A stretch of DNA of 64,000 nt from positions 53,939,352-54,003,351 of the forward strand of contig NC_061115.1 in NCBI RefSeq assembly GCF_002878395.1. The letters run 5' to 3'. Position 1 is the first letter of the stretch. Each line of letters starts with the position of its first letter. This document shows positions 46,429 through 59,205 of the stretch, in pieces. The position numbers and the translations under genes are program-made. This DNA is from Capsicum annuum (lineage: Eukaryota; Streptophyta; Magnoliopsida; Solanales; Solanaceae). The notes under the pieces were generated by a model. It was not told the DNA's origin. It did no database searches and was given only the letters and a program-made list of their open reading frames with translations.

Positions 46429-48426
46429 TGTAGACACCTAATTTCGTCCCTCCCCGATGTCGTTTTACTCATTTTTACCTTATCCTACCGTGTACCCTCA
46501 CCCGTGGGATAATCCCTCCACAAAATGACAAAAATAACAACCCCTAACTAATTTTGTTTTATCCTAATATTCTAACAACCCACCCAATTAAAAAAACAAC
46601 ACCTACCTACCCTATCCTAACAAACTCTACCCCACCTCACCACTACCCCCTACCCCACGTGATCCCACCTACCTCACCACTACCCCACCCTCACCTCATA
46701 TATACACACACAAAAGGGACCATCATCTGGGGGAGATTGGCTCACGAATTCACACACACAGATACACAGTACCACTTTTCCACTTGCAAAAACAGGAATT
46801 CACTCACTGAATTCCCATAGTACATAGACATCACTCATCTTCAACCCCACAAAAATCTCACATACACATACACATACACACTGGAGCTCCGGTGTAGTGA
46901 AAACACGACGTCCAGCCCTTTGTTCCGTCCGAATCCGCGTCAAACCGTTTTTCCGACCTCGGAATCTGGTCTGTTTTCATGGTTGTCATCGTCTTCTGCG
47001 TCGCCGGAGAGGAAACAGTGAACAGTGAGATCGAGAAGGGAGTGACAGATCGAGAGAGAGAGCTGCGCGTGAGAGAGAGAGAGTAACGGAGAAAGAGAAT
47101 CGAGACGCAGTAGAGAATCGAGAGGGAGAGATAGGGGGGAATCCGGTCGTTGTTCAAGAAATTCCGGCGAAATTTTTGCCGAAATCGGTGACCAGTTATC
47201 TGTTTCTGTGTACTCAGTTTCGCAGTCCTCAAACTCGCCGGAATCTATTGCTTTTGATGGACGCTACCGCTGTTAAAAGGAATTAGTCACACTGTCTCAA
47301 TCGTTTTCTTACGAAAAATTTCAATCGGGTTGTTGTTCCTCCATACGGAGTTGGGTTTCGTCGTTGTTGAGGTTCAATTCGGGGGGTATTCCGGTGGTAG
47401 CTTTGTCGAACAATTCGGGATTGAAATAAAAATTGAGGTCCAATTCTATCTCCTCTTTCTTTAAATTTTACGTAATTGTGAATAATTTGTGCTTAAATGC
47501 TTGAATCTTCGTTGGATGTATTGTTTGATGTTGATTTTAGATTTTAAAAAGTGTTTTGATAACTGGAAAATTTGTTAACCATGGCTTGAGGATTAAACTT
47601 GTTGATTTGGGGGTCGGGATCGAAAATTGATAATTGAATAAGTTGAAGGTTGTTGTTTTGATTCATTACTGAATATTGTCGAATTGGATAGTATCATGAT
47701 AGGTCAAGTGGGTAGGCAATCGTAGGTTCGGGTAGGCAAAGTTTAGGAATAAGTGTTTCGTTGGATGTTTGAATGTGCGTGTGAATGTTTCTTTCTAGTT
47801 TATCGTATTTAATTCAAATGTATTCATTTAGCCGGGGAATGCCCCGAGATCACTTGTATTTGTTCACCGGGGAATGCCCCGACGTATCATGTTGGCAGAA
47901 AATGATCGTGATGAAGGCCCGCGGCATCGGGTAAGGCATTGGAGCTTAGTCTAGATTTAGTTTAGACTAGGATTTATATTTTCGTATTTTTTTATTTTTT
48001 GGACTGTATAATTGGACTGGACATTACATTTTGGATTGTTTTGTTCTATTTATCGTTTGATTGTTTTGCGCGCTTTTATGTGGTTTATACACTTCGTAGT
48101 GTCAAAAATAGTCGATACACTTTACCAAGCGACCGTGGTTGAACCACGGGATCGAGAGGTACCTCACACCTTCCCCTCGGTCAACAGAATTCCTTAGCCG
48201 GAATCTCTGTTCGCAAACCAGTTTAAAGAGTCAAATGGTTTTGAAAAGGATTTTCTAATGGTGACTTGGCACACCAGATTATGCCAAGTGGCGACTCTGA
48301 ATAAAAAAAAAATGTAAATAATCCTTTTTCGAAACAAATTTTCATTTTCTTGTCACTTAAAGTAATAAAACCCTTTCGAACTTAAAAATATAAATCTTTT
48401 GGAGCACGTAAAAAGGGGGTGTGACA
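46429..48426 (+). repeat. 5' LTR of the Ogre-like element (1998 bp)
   Basis: The TATA-like CATATATACAC lies at about 46697-46707. Two copies of a palindromic GGGGAATGCCCCGA phrase occur at 47834-47850 and 47868-47882. Relative to the 3' LTR it keeps an extra 1.29 kb between CCATCAT (46732) and GGACATTACATTTTG (about 48019). Confidence 0.92.
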
Positions 48427-48430
48427 GCTC

Positions 48431-48449
48431 TGGCGACTCTGCTGGGGAG
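48431..48449 (+). promoter_or_regulatory. primer binding site
   Basis: TGGCGACTCTGCTGGGGAG follows the 5' LTR after GCTC. Ogre elements are known to use tRNA-Arg; the match to a specific tRNA was not tested. Confidence 0.75.
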
Positions 48450-49636
48450 TCAATGACAAGTTTTCAGAATTCGAGCTATTTTTGGAGTTGTATCGGCTTT
48501 GTTTGGCATTACGAGTGTATAAGCATTGTTTGTGATTATTGTTGGTGTTATTTTCACTTTTGTGCGTTTTCGTGCTCTTTGTTTATAGTATTTATCCTAT
48601 GCGTTACCGCTTTATATCTGTCATCATGAGTCCACCACCGGCCTTCTTTCTGCAACAAGTCCGCAGTACACGTGTTGTACACAACCTCTAGTTGAGTCAC
48701 CCTTATTTTAAGAAGGGAGCCGTCGGTGTTATGGAATAGGTGGAAAGCAAAGCAGCCACTATCGACCATACGCTCCCCCGAACAGCCTTGTTAGTAAACT
48801 ACAACGTAAGTCAGCCTTTAGGTCATGCTTATGTGCATCATACGGAGACCTAGCGGGACCCACATGGCCCTTTGTAGGAGACTCCCCTCTAAAGCATCCC
48901 TACGTGCTAACTGTTGCATTTTTTAAAGGTAACGTGGTCATTTGACGGACTGATTTTTTAAAAAAAAAAAATTGTTAGGAGTAAGGTGCGTAGGCAAAAA
49001 CGAAAAAGAAAAAAATAGAAAAAAAGTGAGTCGAAAAGAATGAATCAAAAGGAGTGTCGTAGTTTATTTTAGAGTTCTTTATGGCTTTTGTTCTTCACGA
49101 TCCAAAAACTCAAAATGATTTTTTACGTTTTACATTTGTCTTCTCAAAGTACCGTAAATTCAAAAAAAAAAAAAGAGTTTTGTTTGCCTTTTCTACTTAT
49201 TTGTCAAAAACAAAAATACCAAAAAGATTTTTCTTCATAATTGGTGGTGTCAGTGTCTAGCTGAAAATTCAAAATTTTTTTTTTTCGTTTGTTTTTGGTA
49301 GTGTCTTTTAAGTTAGGGTCAATTTATTAGTTAATCGTTAATTGTCTGATCCGGATGAACTACGCATACCTGATTCCTTTCCCTCGGTTTGGGATACGTA
49401 GGCAACCCCTCGGTGGGTCCGGTAATCTTTGTGTTAGCCTTTATCTTATTATTAGCTTAGGTCTCTCGCCCTGTAATCTAGAGTTGTTCGCCAAGTAGAC
49501 TAGTACTTCTGTTCGGCAAATGGGAGTCATGAATGTGGTCTGTCCCATCGACATAAGCTTGCGTCAAAAATCCCAAGGGTTGGGAATCTTCTACTCCTGT
49601 CGAATTTTTGAGATAACGTCTTGTGTGTTATTACAG
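48450..49636 (+). other. untranslated leader of the Ogre-like element
   Basis: It contains A-rich tracts, no ORF of note, and the first copy of the repeated stem-loop motif at 49357-49422. Confidence 0.6.
49357..49422 (+). other. stem-loop motif, copy 1 (before ORF1)
   Basis: GAACTACG...ATACGTAGGCAACC. The outer stem is CTACG (49360-49364) with CGTAG (49397-49401). The inner stem is CCC (49381-49383) with GGG (49391-49393). Related copies are at 51481 and 59206. Confidence 0.7.
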
Positions 49637-51175
49637 AATGAATTTGTCCACCAAGTCTAGAGTTCTGATGGTTGTCAAGGTGCCCAAAAAGTTAATCAAA
49701 TGGTGGAAAATGTTTAACTATGTTGATCAGCAGAAACTGATTAAAATATTATGTGATCTTACGGAACTTCTGCATGTTACCCCTCGTCCAGATTTAATAG
49801 AGGCTTTGTTGACCTTTTGGGATCCAAGTAGTTTGGTGTTCAGGTTTGGGAAATATGAAATGACTGCTACTTTGGCAGAAATATCCGGTTTGTTGCATTT
49901 GCCCTATATCGAGAAGGATATGATCCGAGCACGAAATCATACTGGCGTGAGATTTTTGCAGTCTTGTGGTTTAAAAAGTAAGGGTATCCGTTTGAGTTGT
50001 TTAAGTGATTCGTGGGTTTCCTTAGATTTTTTGTTCGCTAGATTCGAACCCTCTGAAGGTTTTGATTGCTTTTGGGATGAATTTCATGTGACTAAGGAGA
50101 AGTGGGAGAGAAAGCGTCTTGAAGTCTTCACCCTCGCTTTGTCAGGTACTTTAGTGTTTCCACTAGAAGAAAGACGTATTAATACCCATTTGCAATCTGT
50201 GGTGATGGCCCTATTTCATAAGGATCAAAAAGACAAGGGCATTAATCAAAAGGGCAGGTTCACTCTCATACCCATGATCTTAACAGAAATATATAAGGCT
50301 TTAACCGAAGTGAAGGGGGGAAGGAGATTTTTTTAGGGCAGTAACCTGATATTGCAGTTATGAATGATGGAACATTTGCATGCGCCTTTTTTAGTTAGAC
50401 CAGACATGGTAGACCGTTGTATTCCCAATCGAGTGAAAGCCATGGACTCCAGGTTGTGTTTGGATAAATTCTCGCTACCCGTGGGAGTCGAGGCTTGGAT
50501 CGAATTTCTTGAATCAAGAACCGGGGATAACATTTTGTGGACTTATCTGTGACTTCGACCGAAGATAATCTTGTTGGGTTGTCAGACGCAGCTCCCTTTA
50601 GTTATGTTAGGGCTCAATTGCACTAGACCATACAGTCCTTCTAGGGTAATGCGCCAGTTGGGTAGGCGGCAGGACGTGCCACCAGCAGTTGATCTTCTGA
50701 AGGATGTTGAGTACTTCAAGGACCAAGCCTTAGGTGAGAGCAAGTATGAGCAGTTTTGGAAGCATGCAACAAAGCTGGGTGTGGACACACTCAAAAAAAG
50801 TTTGGATAATCCGGGCTGCACTCAAGGATACGGGGTTTGACTTCAATCTATCCCTCGGGGTATCAGTCAACCCTTACCAGCGCAGCTTAGAGGGAGAATA
50901 CAGGAAGACTGCATAGTAGACGACCATCAGGATGAAAGTGTAGGGTCCAAAGTGGAAACACTGAGAGTTCAGTTAGCAGATTTGTTCAAGACGGTAGAAA
51001 GGTGTCAGAATAATCTTTCCAAGTGCACTCCTCATGAAGCAGGAATACGGGCCCGAAGCTTCCTCCCCGGTATCAGGGTGTCTTTACAGGAAATGCTACA
51101 AAGTTTAAATGGGAGAAAGAGAACTTCAGAGGCAGGTCCATATCAGCCAGGGTCATCACGCAGAGCACCAGTCTG
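49637..51175 (+). pseudogene. Ogre ORF1, plant-mobile-domain-like protein, broken
   Basis: The ORF starts MNLSTKSRVLMVVKVPKK after the leader. The first 233 codons (to 50336) contain LTFWDPSSLVFRFGKYEMTA, TLAEISGLL, FLFARFEPSEGFDCFWDEF and FTLALSGTLVFP, the pattern of the plant mobile domain (also found in host MAIN/MAIL proteins and in Ogre ORF1). A stop at about 50336 and further stops and shifts break the C-terminal part, seen in pieces at 50364-50552, 50571-50840 and 50952-51175. The role in transposition is unknown. Confidence 0.8.
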
Positions 51176-51480
51176 AAAGAGCACTTCTTATCTTTATTCA
51201 GTTTGAGTCTTTTATGTGTCTGTCATTGTAGGGCGGTGTCTGTTTTAAGTCGAAGTCAAGTTGTTTTTGGTATTAGAGTCTTTATTAGTAATTTCACCTA
51301 TATCGTCTTACGAGTCTATAATGTTGTTTCGTATTTGTTGTTTAGTTTTAAAGTGGTCCCAAACTTTTGTACGTTTTGTTGTTTTCTTTCTTCAAAATGT
51401 TATGATGCTACGTGTTTCCTTGGTTTGTTTATTTTCGTTTACGCAAAAAAAAAAAAAAAATGTTTATGCACATGCTGCCC

Positions 51481-51545
51481 GAACTACGCAAGATCTGGTT
51501 CATGTACAACATGATACGTAGGCAACCTACTTTTGGGTTCGATCT
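51481..51545 (+). other. stem-loop motif, copy 2 (between ORF1 and gag)
   Basis: The outer stem is CTACG (51484-51488) with CGTAG (51517-51521). The inner stem is CATG (51501-51504) with CATG (51510-51513). It is followed by GGGTTCGATC, which resembles a B box. Confidence 0.7.
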
Positions 51546-51899
51546 AATCATTTTGTTTCGTTGTTTTTCACTATTTTCCCTCTTTTAAAGAAAAACAAAA
51601 GCCATAAAAGAATGATAAAATAAAGGTAGATAACGAGAGAAAAAAAAAAGAGCAGAGATGGATACGAAAAAATAATAATAATAATAATAAGTGTAGAAAA
51701 AAAGTGTAGACAAAAATCAGGATGATGTTAAAATGACCTCGCTACCCTCAAAACCTGGTAGAAATGAACATGAATGTAGGACAATTTTACCAATGTGATT
51801 CCCATGCTTGTTGTGTGCCCTAATCCTAACGGATGTCGTCTTTGATGAGCATGTTCTTTCAGATAACAGTGGTAGGTTTGTAGCACTCTGGCTAGTCAC

Positions 51900-53996
51900 C
51901 CATACTTCACTAGATCCAGAGCAAAGCTCGCCATAGCTAGCAGGGAGATTGAAAATTCGCTCATTGACCCGGATCAGGATCACAGGGAAGAAAGTTCTGA
52001 ACACAATGATGAGATAGTAAGGCTCAGGCAACAATTGATATATTTACACCGGGCATGGGCCAGCGGAATGCCTCCTCCTCCACTCCCTGAAGGTCTTGGG
52101 AATATCTCTAACTGCCCACCGCTCTCTTAGGCACAATTCTCTGCTCCTACTGAGTCACCTGAGCACGCGCCAGGATTCACTCCGCGACATTATTATCCTG
52201 GCAGTTCTGGTGTGCCCTTGGCAGCTCCCCAATCAAGACCAGCTGCTCAGCCAGCGCCACCGATCACATCGGTATTCGTGGCTCCGCCACCACATAAAAC
52301 TCCCATATATGTTGTGCGTCCCACAATGAGGCTTCCTAGGTCTGCCAGTGAGTCAGTACTGAAGGTTTCAGATAGTCAGTATTACACCCCGGAACCTACT
52401 TTGCAAATGAATGAACCGTATGGGTACACTCAGCCGCCTGCATTTCCATTTGATACGGAGAAACCTGCCACAGCAGAGGAACAGGATACCATAGCCCGAA
52501 AATTGAAAAGTTTAGAACAAGCTATGAGGAATTTGCAAGGAATCGGAGATTATAGGAGTGTTTCCTATAAAGATCTTTGCATGTTCCCAGACATCAACCT
52601 TCCCCCCGGTTTTAAGATGCCTAAGTTCGAGAAGTATGCAGGACACGGTGATCCCGTTGCACACTTGAGACGTTATTGCAACCAGTTGAGGGCTGCAGGA
52701 GGAAAGAAAGAACTGCTCATGGCCTTCTTTGGCGAAAGTCTTTCTGATCTGGCCTCAGAATGGTTTATCGATTGAGATATCGATAAATGGAACAGCTGGG
52801 ATGATTTGGCTTCTGAATTTGTTCAACATTTTCAGTATAACATCGACCTGATTCCGAACGAAAAATCCTTGGTCAATATGAAGAAAAAGAGCACTGAAGG
52901 TTTTAGGGAATACGCGATAAGGTGGCGTGAACAGGCCGCCAGGGTAAAGCCTCCAATGAAAGAAAGTAAGTTGGTAGAAGTTTTCATTCAGGCGCAGGAT
53001 GAGACCTATTTTCAACATTTACTTCCGGCAATGGGAAAGTCTTTTATGGAAGTCCTCAAAATGGGGGAGATGATAGAGGACGGAATTAAGACCGGCCGAA
53101 TAATGAATTTTGCCGCATTAAAAGCCACCATACAAGCGATTCAAGGTGGATCTGACGCATTTGGAGGTAAAAGGAAGAAAGAGGATGTGGCGACTGTCGT
53201 AGCTGGAACCCATTCCTATCCCAAAAGACCACCTCGCCCCTATCCCCAATCCCAAGCCCAAGTCTACGCCCAAGCTCCATATATTCCTCCCCACCATTAC
53301 TACCCCTCTAGACCCAATTTTCAGCTTAGTCCCGAGTATAAGAAGGAAAAGGCGGTCAAAAATCAATTCACACCTCTTGGTGAGTCATATGCTAGCTTGT
53401 TTGACAGGTTGAGAAAGTTGAAGGTTTTAAGCCCAATTCAAGAAAGGCTTTCAAATCCACCGCCGAGGAATCTCGATTATTCTTTAAGGTGTGCGTACTG
53501 TTCTGACATGCCAGGCCATGATATCGAGAAATGCTGGCATTTAAAGAGAGTTGTCCAAGATTTAATTGACACAAATCAGATGCTGGTCCAGGCCCTAGAG
53601 GGTCCAAACATTAACCAGAATCCGCTGCCAACCCATGCTGAAGCCAATATGTTAGAATTGATATATGATGGGAAAGAGTCTTCGAGGGGTTATAAGCCTA
53701 TTGTCAAGATACAGACCATTGAGGAGAAATCGGTGAATGTAGCAAAGTCTTTGAAAGCAATGTCATTGAGCCAGGAAGGAATGAGAGAAGATAAAGCCCA
53801 AGAAAGCACAAAGAAACCCCTGATCACAGTACAAGGTGCCAGAAGGTATGTTGATTTAAGTCAGGATAAACCTAAGTTGATAGTGGTGGGAGCTCTGAGT
53901 CAGCCCATCTTGACGGTGAAAGGAGCACTGGCAGCGCCTATTGTCCTCAAACCGGTGACCCAACCTCAGATAGTTGATGCAAAAAAGGTTCCCTGA
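51900..53996 (+). pseudogene. Ogre gag
   Basis: A coiled-coil-like N-terminus (EHNDEIVRLRQQLIYLHRAW) is followed by a Pro-rich stretch and the retrotransposon gag domain: PGFKMPKFEKYAGHGDPVAH, LLMAFFGESLSDLASEWF, WDDLASEFVQHFQYNID, NEKSLVNMKKKSTEGFREYA, FMEVLKMGEMIEDGIKTG. Further on is a knuckle-like CAYCSDMPGHDIEKCWHLK (C-x2-C-x4-H-x4-C; about 53490-53545). In-frame stops at 52128, 52773 and 53994 interrupt an otherwise continuous frame, all explainable by single base changes. Confidence 0.88.
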
Positions 53997-55340
53997 AATT
54001 ATGGACGGACTGTGATGACCTATCATGGGAAAGAAATTGTGGAAGATGTAGATGAGGTAGGGGGTTTGACTAGGTCAGGAAGATGCTTCGTGCCTGAAAG
54101 CTTAAGAAAGTCCAAGCCAACGGTGAGTGGACCGTCATCTATCAAAAAGCCTATCACCGAAGAAGAAGCCGAAGAATTTTTGAAAAAGATAAAATTGCCA
54201 GAGTATTCAATATTAGACCAGTTGAAGAAAACCCCTGCTCAAATTTCCCTTTTATCTTTGTTGTTGCACTCCAAGGAGCATCGTGATGTTTTACTGAAGG
54301 TATTAAATGAAGCATATGTTCCAAGGAAGATTACAATCAACCAACTTGAGAAAATGGTTGGAAAAATCTTTGAGGTCAATCGGATCAGCTTTTCTGACGA
54401 TGAATTGCCTGTTGAAGGTACAGGGCATAACCGGGGCCTTTACATTACAGTGAAGTGTGAAGATTTCGACGTCACTCATGTTATGGTTGATGGAGGTTCA
54501 GGTGCAAATATTTGCCCTATTTCTACTTTGCAAAAGTTGAATATTGGTGCTGACAGGATTAGGCCCAACAATGTATGTGTTAGGGCTTTCGATGGTGCAA
54601 AATCAAATTCCATTGGCGAAATAGAACTAATGTTGACCATAGGCCTGTTGAGTTCGCCATAGAGTTTCAAGTATTGAATGTAGACTCCTCTTACAATCTG
54701 TTGTTGGGAAGGCCGGGATCCACAAGGCCAAGGCGGTTGCATCTACACTGCACCAAATGATTAAGTTTGAGCATGACAGGCAAGAAGTAGTTATTCATGG
54801 TGAAGGAGATTTGACAGCCTACGAAGATTCTCCCTTGTCTCTTATTAAAGCAAATAACGTAGAGGAGACATTCGTCTATCAAACTTTTGATACAGTGCCA
54901 GTGAATCGTATCCTTGAATGGCAGGCTACACCGGGACCGCAATTGTCTTCTGCTTCTATCATGATGGTGAGTGAACTTTGGAAATACGGATTTGAGCTAG
55001 GAAAGGATTTGGGAGCGTCTCTGCACGGTATAGTTCATCCCATATGTCCGAGTGAGAACGTGGGCACGTTTGGTCTGGGATTTGAGCCTACGGCTGAAGA
55101 TCTGAAGAAAGCCAAGGGAAGGAAAAAGGAAACATGGTCACTCCCTCGCCCAATGCCACTACTCAGTGAATCATTTGTTAAGAGCGGTGTCACGAAGCAT
55201 GTGGAATTTGAAGTTGAATTGGTTGATGACTTCCAGAACCTTTTTATTGAAGTTGACATGGTCGAAGCAGGAGAAGGTACCAGTATGGCAGACGTGCAAT
55301 TCATAGGTCCAACTGTCCGACTCAATAATTGGGAAGTCAC
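53997..55340 (+). pseudogene. Ogre protease region
   Basis: It continues the gag frame. At about 54480-54520 it has HVMVDGGSGANICPISTL, where D-G-G-S takes the place of the aspartic protease D-T/S-G motif, as is usual in Tat elements (D-D/G-G-S). NLLLGRPG near 54690 is the second protease landmark. A one-base shift near 54643 and another near 54715 split the frame. The C-terminal linker runs to about 55360. Confidence 0.78.
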
Positions 55341-55544
55341 TCCCAGTCAAGAGGGAGTTTTGGTAGTTTATTTTGTTTTTCTTTCTGTTTATCCGAGTTA
55401 TTTCAGGGTTGTAATTCGGATTTTAGTTTGTTTATGTTATGTTGGCATCTATGTTTAAACGCTTCTATCTTTCATTTAATGAAATGCAATGTCCCTTTTG
55501 TTTCGTGTCTAATATATTTTGTTTTTCTTTTTTTACACAGTTCT

Positions 55545-57603
55545 CTTTTTGCTGATTCTAATGACATGACATGCATGCGGAATTTTCAGCCTAATCTTAA
55601 AATCCAAACTAATCAAGATGTAATGAAGCAGGATGGGGAATATGATGAAGAAGAAGCACTAGAAGAAATAAGCAAAGAGTTGGAACAGTTTGAAGACAAA
55701 TTGAATCCTAATTTGAATGAGACTGAGCCAATAAATCTAGGGGATCAAGAAGATGTTAGGGAAACTAAAATCAGTGTACATGCTTTGCCACAGCTAAAAG
55801 ATGGAATGATTCAAGCATTAATTGATTATAAGGATGTTTTTGCATGGTCTTATGATGATATGCCTGGTTTAAGCACTGAATTAGTGGCTCACAAATTGCC
55901 AACTGATCCCGCGTTCCCTCCTGTCAAACAGAAGTTGAGGAAGTTTAAAACGGATGTAAGTATTAAAATTAAAGAGGAAATTATGAAACAACTTGAAGCC
56001 AAAGTAATTCGAGTAGCTCGCTATCCCATGTGGTTATCCAATGTTGTTCCCGTACCAAAGAAAGATGGCAAAATTCGAGTGTGTGTTGATTACCGTGATT
56101 TGAATAGAACAAGTTTGAAAGATGATTTTCCACTGCCCAACATCCACATTTTGTTAGACAACTGTGCTAAACACGAGGTTGCCTCTTTTGTGGATTGCTA
56201 TGCCGGATATCACCAGATCGAAGACATCTTTTATCACACCATGGGGAACCTATTGTTATCGAGTGATGCCATTTGGTTTGAAGAATGCTGGAGCAATGTA
56301 CATGAGAGCCATGACCACTATGTTTCATGATATGATGCTTAAGGAGATTGAGGTCTATGTGGATGATGTGATTATTAAGTCAAAAAGTCAGGCCGACCAT
56401 GTTAAAGATTTAAGAAAGTTCTTTGAAAGGCTTCGCAGGTGTAATCTCAAACTCAACCCGGCAAAATGTGTATTTGGAGTTCCATCTGGAAAGTTGTTGG
56501 GGTTTGTAGTCAGCCGTCGGGGAATTGAATTGGATCCCTCAAAAATCAAAGCCATTCAAGATTTGCCCCTGATGAGTTTGCTTGGTAGACTGAACTACTT
56601 TAGCAGGTTTATTGCTCAACTCACAACCACTTGTGAGCCCATATTCAAGTTGCTGAAAAAGAGTGTTGCGGTAAAATAGACTGAAGAATGTCAGGAAGCG
56701 TTCGATCGAATCAAAAGACATTTGTCAAATCCGCCCGTGCTGGTACCCCCGGAGCCTGGTAGGCCTTTGATCTTATATTTATCAGTCATGGACAATTCTT
56801 TCGGTTGTGTCCTGGGTCAACATGATGTCATAGGCAAAAAGGAGCAGGCTATTTATTATCTTAGTAAGAAGTTCACCGCATATGAGGCCAGGTATACTCT
56901 TCTTGAAAGGACGTGTTGTGCCCTAATTTGGGTAGCAGAGAAGTTGAAGCATTATCTCTCATCCTATACTACTTATCTCATCTCCCGCATGGATCCTTTG
57001 AAGTATATCTTTCAGAAGCCTATGCCGACGGATCAATTGGCAAAGTGGCAAATATTACTTACCGAGTTCGACATTGTATATGTAACTCAAACCGCCATGA
57101 AAGCCCAAGCCTTGGCAGATCATCTTGCTGAGAATCCCATCGTTGAAGAGTACGAGCCATTAAAGACATATTTTCCTGACGAAGAAGGGTCCTGTGTCGA
57201 TGAAGTCGTTATAGATGTTGATCCTGGTTGGAGGTTATTTTTCGATGGAGCTATCAATATGAAAGGAATCGGAATAGGTGCGGTTCTTATCTCTGAATCG
57301 GGACAACATTTCCCGGTAACAGCACAACTTCGATTCTACTGTACTAACAAAATGGCAGAGTATGAAGCCTGCATTCTTGGTTTGAGGTTAGTTGTTGATA
57401 TGGGAGTCCAAGAATTATTGGTGTTGGGAGATTCGGATTTGCTCGTCAATCAAATTCAAGGCGATTGGGAGACGCGAGATTTGAAGCTCATCCCGTATCG
57501 ACAATGCTTGCAGGAGCTATGTCAACGGTTTGTGTTAGTAAAATTTAGGCATATTCCAAGGATTCATAATGAAATTGCTGATGCTTTAGCCACTCTGTCT
57601 TCA
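55545..57603 (+). pseudogene. Ogre reverse transcriptase, RNase H and archaeal-type RNase H
   Basis: RT begins with an acidic linker (DEEEALEEISKELEQFED), then VFAWSYDDMPGLSTELV, WLSNVVPVPKKDGKIRVCVD and DCYAGYHQI. A deletion and frameshift follow near 56225, then PWGTYCYRVMPFGLKNAGAM and the catalytic EVYVDDVIIKSK (about 56352-56385). A TAG at 56677 interrupts RNase H (DNSFGCVLGQHD, LSKKFTAYEARYTLLERTCC). A second, archaeal-type RNase H at 57229-57603 keeps its acidic residues: FFDGA, AEYEAC, LGDSDLLV and NEIADALA. Confidence 0.9.
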
Positions 57604-57617
57604 ATGCTCCAACATCA

Positions 57618-58936
57618 GTGCATATACCGAGTCGTGATCAGCATGCTTACTGTAATGCGGTTGAAGAAGAGCTCGATGGAGAACCTTGGTTCTTGGATAT
57701 CAAGCGGTACATTCAGTCAGGAGAATACCCAGCATATGCCACCAACGATCAAAAGAGGACTATTAGGCGTTTGGCTAGTGGATTTTTCTTAAGTGGGGGA
57801 ATCTTGTATAAGAGAAGCCCAGATCTGGGACTTTTGAGGTGTGTAGATGCAAAAGAAGCCTCGGCAGTCATGGTTGAAATACACTCTGGAGTATGTGGGT
57901 CGCACATGAACGGTCATATCTTGTCAAAGAAGTTTCTTCGAGCAGGTTATTACTGGCTTACTATGGAAAGGGATTCTATTCAATTTGTTCGAAAGTGTCA
58001 TCAATGTCAGGTACACGGTGATCTGATACGTTCTTCTCCTGTTGAGTTTTGCATGCAATGGCCTCTCCATGGCCGTTCGTGGCTTGGGGAATGAATGTGA
58101 TTGGACCGATTGAGCCGAAGGCATCAAATGGGCATAGATTCATTTTAGTAGCCATTGACCACTTCACAAAGTGGGTAGAAGCAATAACTTTCAAGTCAGT
58201 GTCAAAGAAGGCTGTGGTAGATTTTGTTCATGCCAATATCATTTGTAAATTTGGAATTCCTAAGATGATCATTCCAGACAATGCTGCCAATCTCAATAGT
58301 CATTTGACGCAAGAAGTGTGTCAACAGTTTAAGATCGCACATCGAAATTCTACTCCATATCGCCCAAAGGCCAATGGTGCTGTAGAAGCCGCCAATAAGA
58401 ATATAAAAAAGATACTGCGAAAAATGGTACAAGGGTCTAAACAGTGGCATGAAAAGTTGTCATTTGCATTGCTAGGTTATCGCACCACTGTTCGCACTTC
58501 AACAGGGGCAACTCCATATTTATTGGTGTATGGGACAGAAGCAGTCATCCCTGCAGAAGTTGAAATTCCCTCTCTTCGAGTCATTGTAGAAGCAGAGATT
58601 GATGATGACGAATGGGTAAAAACCCGACTGGAACATTTGAGTTTGATTGAGGAAAAAAGGCTAACGTCTGTGTGTCATGGCCAGTTGTATCAGAGGACGA
58701 TGGCTCGAGCGTATAACAGAACGGTCCGTCCCAGGAATTTTGGAGTGGGTCAGTTGGTATTGAGACATATCTTTCCTTACCAGGTTGAAGCGAAAGGCAA
58801 GTTCTCCCCTAACTGGCAAGGTCCCTTTGTTGTGAAGAAAGTGTTGCCCAATGGAGCCTTATATTTGACAGATATTGAAGGCAAAATGGCAGAAATGGCT
58901 ATCAATGCTGATGCGGTCAAAAGATACTATTTATGA
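57618..58936 (+). pseudogene. Ogre integrase, first catalytic Asp changed to Asn
   Basis: The zinc-binding part shows IHSGVCGSHMNGHILSKKFL and CHQCQVHGD (H-H-C-C). A frameshift lies near 58045-58090. The core reads AWGMNVIGPIEPKASNGHRF, where Tat integrases usually have MDVIGPI, so the first D of the D,D,E triad is N. The second Asp is in IIPDNAANLNSHL and the Glu in NGAVEAANKNIKK. A chromodomain-free C-terminus ends NADAVKRYYL-stop at 58936. Confidence 0.88.
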
Positions 58937-59205
58937 TATTTGATCCTTTGTTGAGTTTATTGTATGTTTAGTACTTGCATTCTTGAAGATTGATATGATG
59001 AAGGCATTTTATTCTTCTATCCAAACATAGTGTCATCCTTTGTTTACCCGTTTGAGCTTCGTTTTATTTTCTTTCATATCCCTCTTTTGGAATCAAAATA
59101 GAATCAAAGATAAATGTCAAGAAAATAAGAATAAAAGAAAGAGTTCAAAAATAAAAAAAAAAAATCAAAAATCAAAATCAAATCAAAACAAAGAACAAGC
59201 TGATG

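Noticed and set aside
46858..47232. 124-codon minus-strand ORF in the Ogre LTR
   Set aside because: Low-complexity Ser-rich translation of the LTR; no independent evidence.
55363..55540. Ogre-type intron between protease and RT (GTAGTTTA...TTTTACACAG)
   Set aside because: Position fits the known Ogre intron and the acceptor is good, but the donors I tried do not join the two frames in phase, so I do not annotate it.
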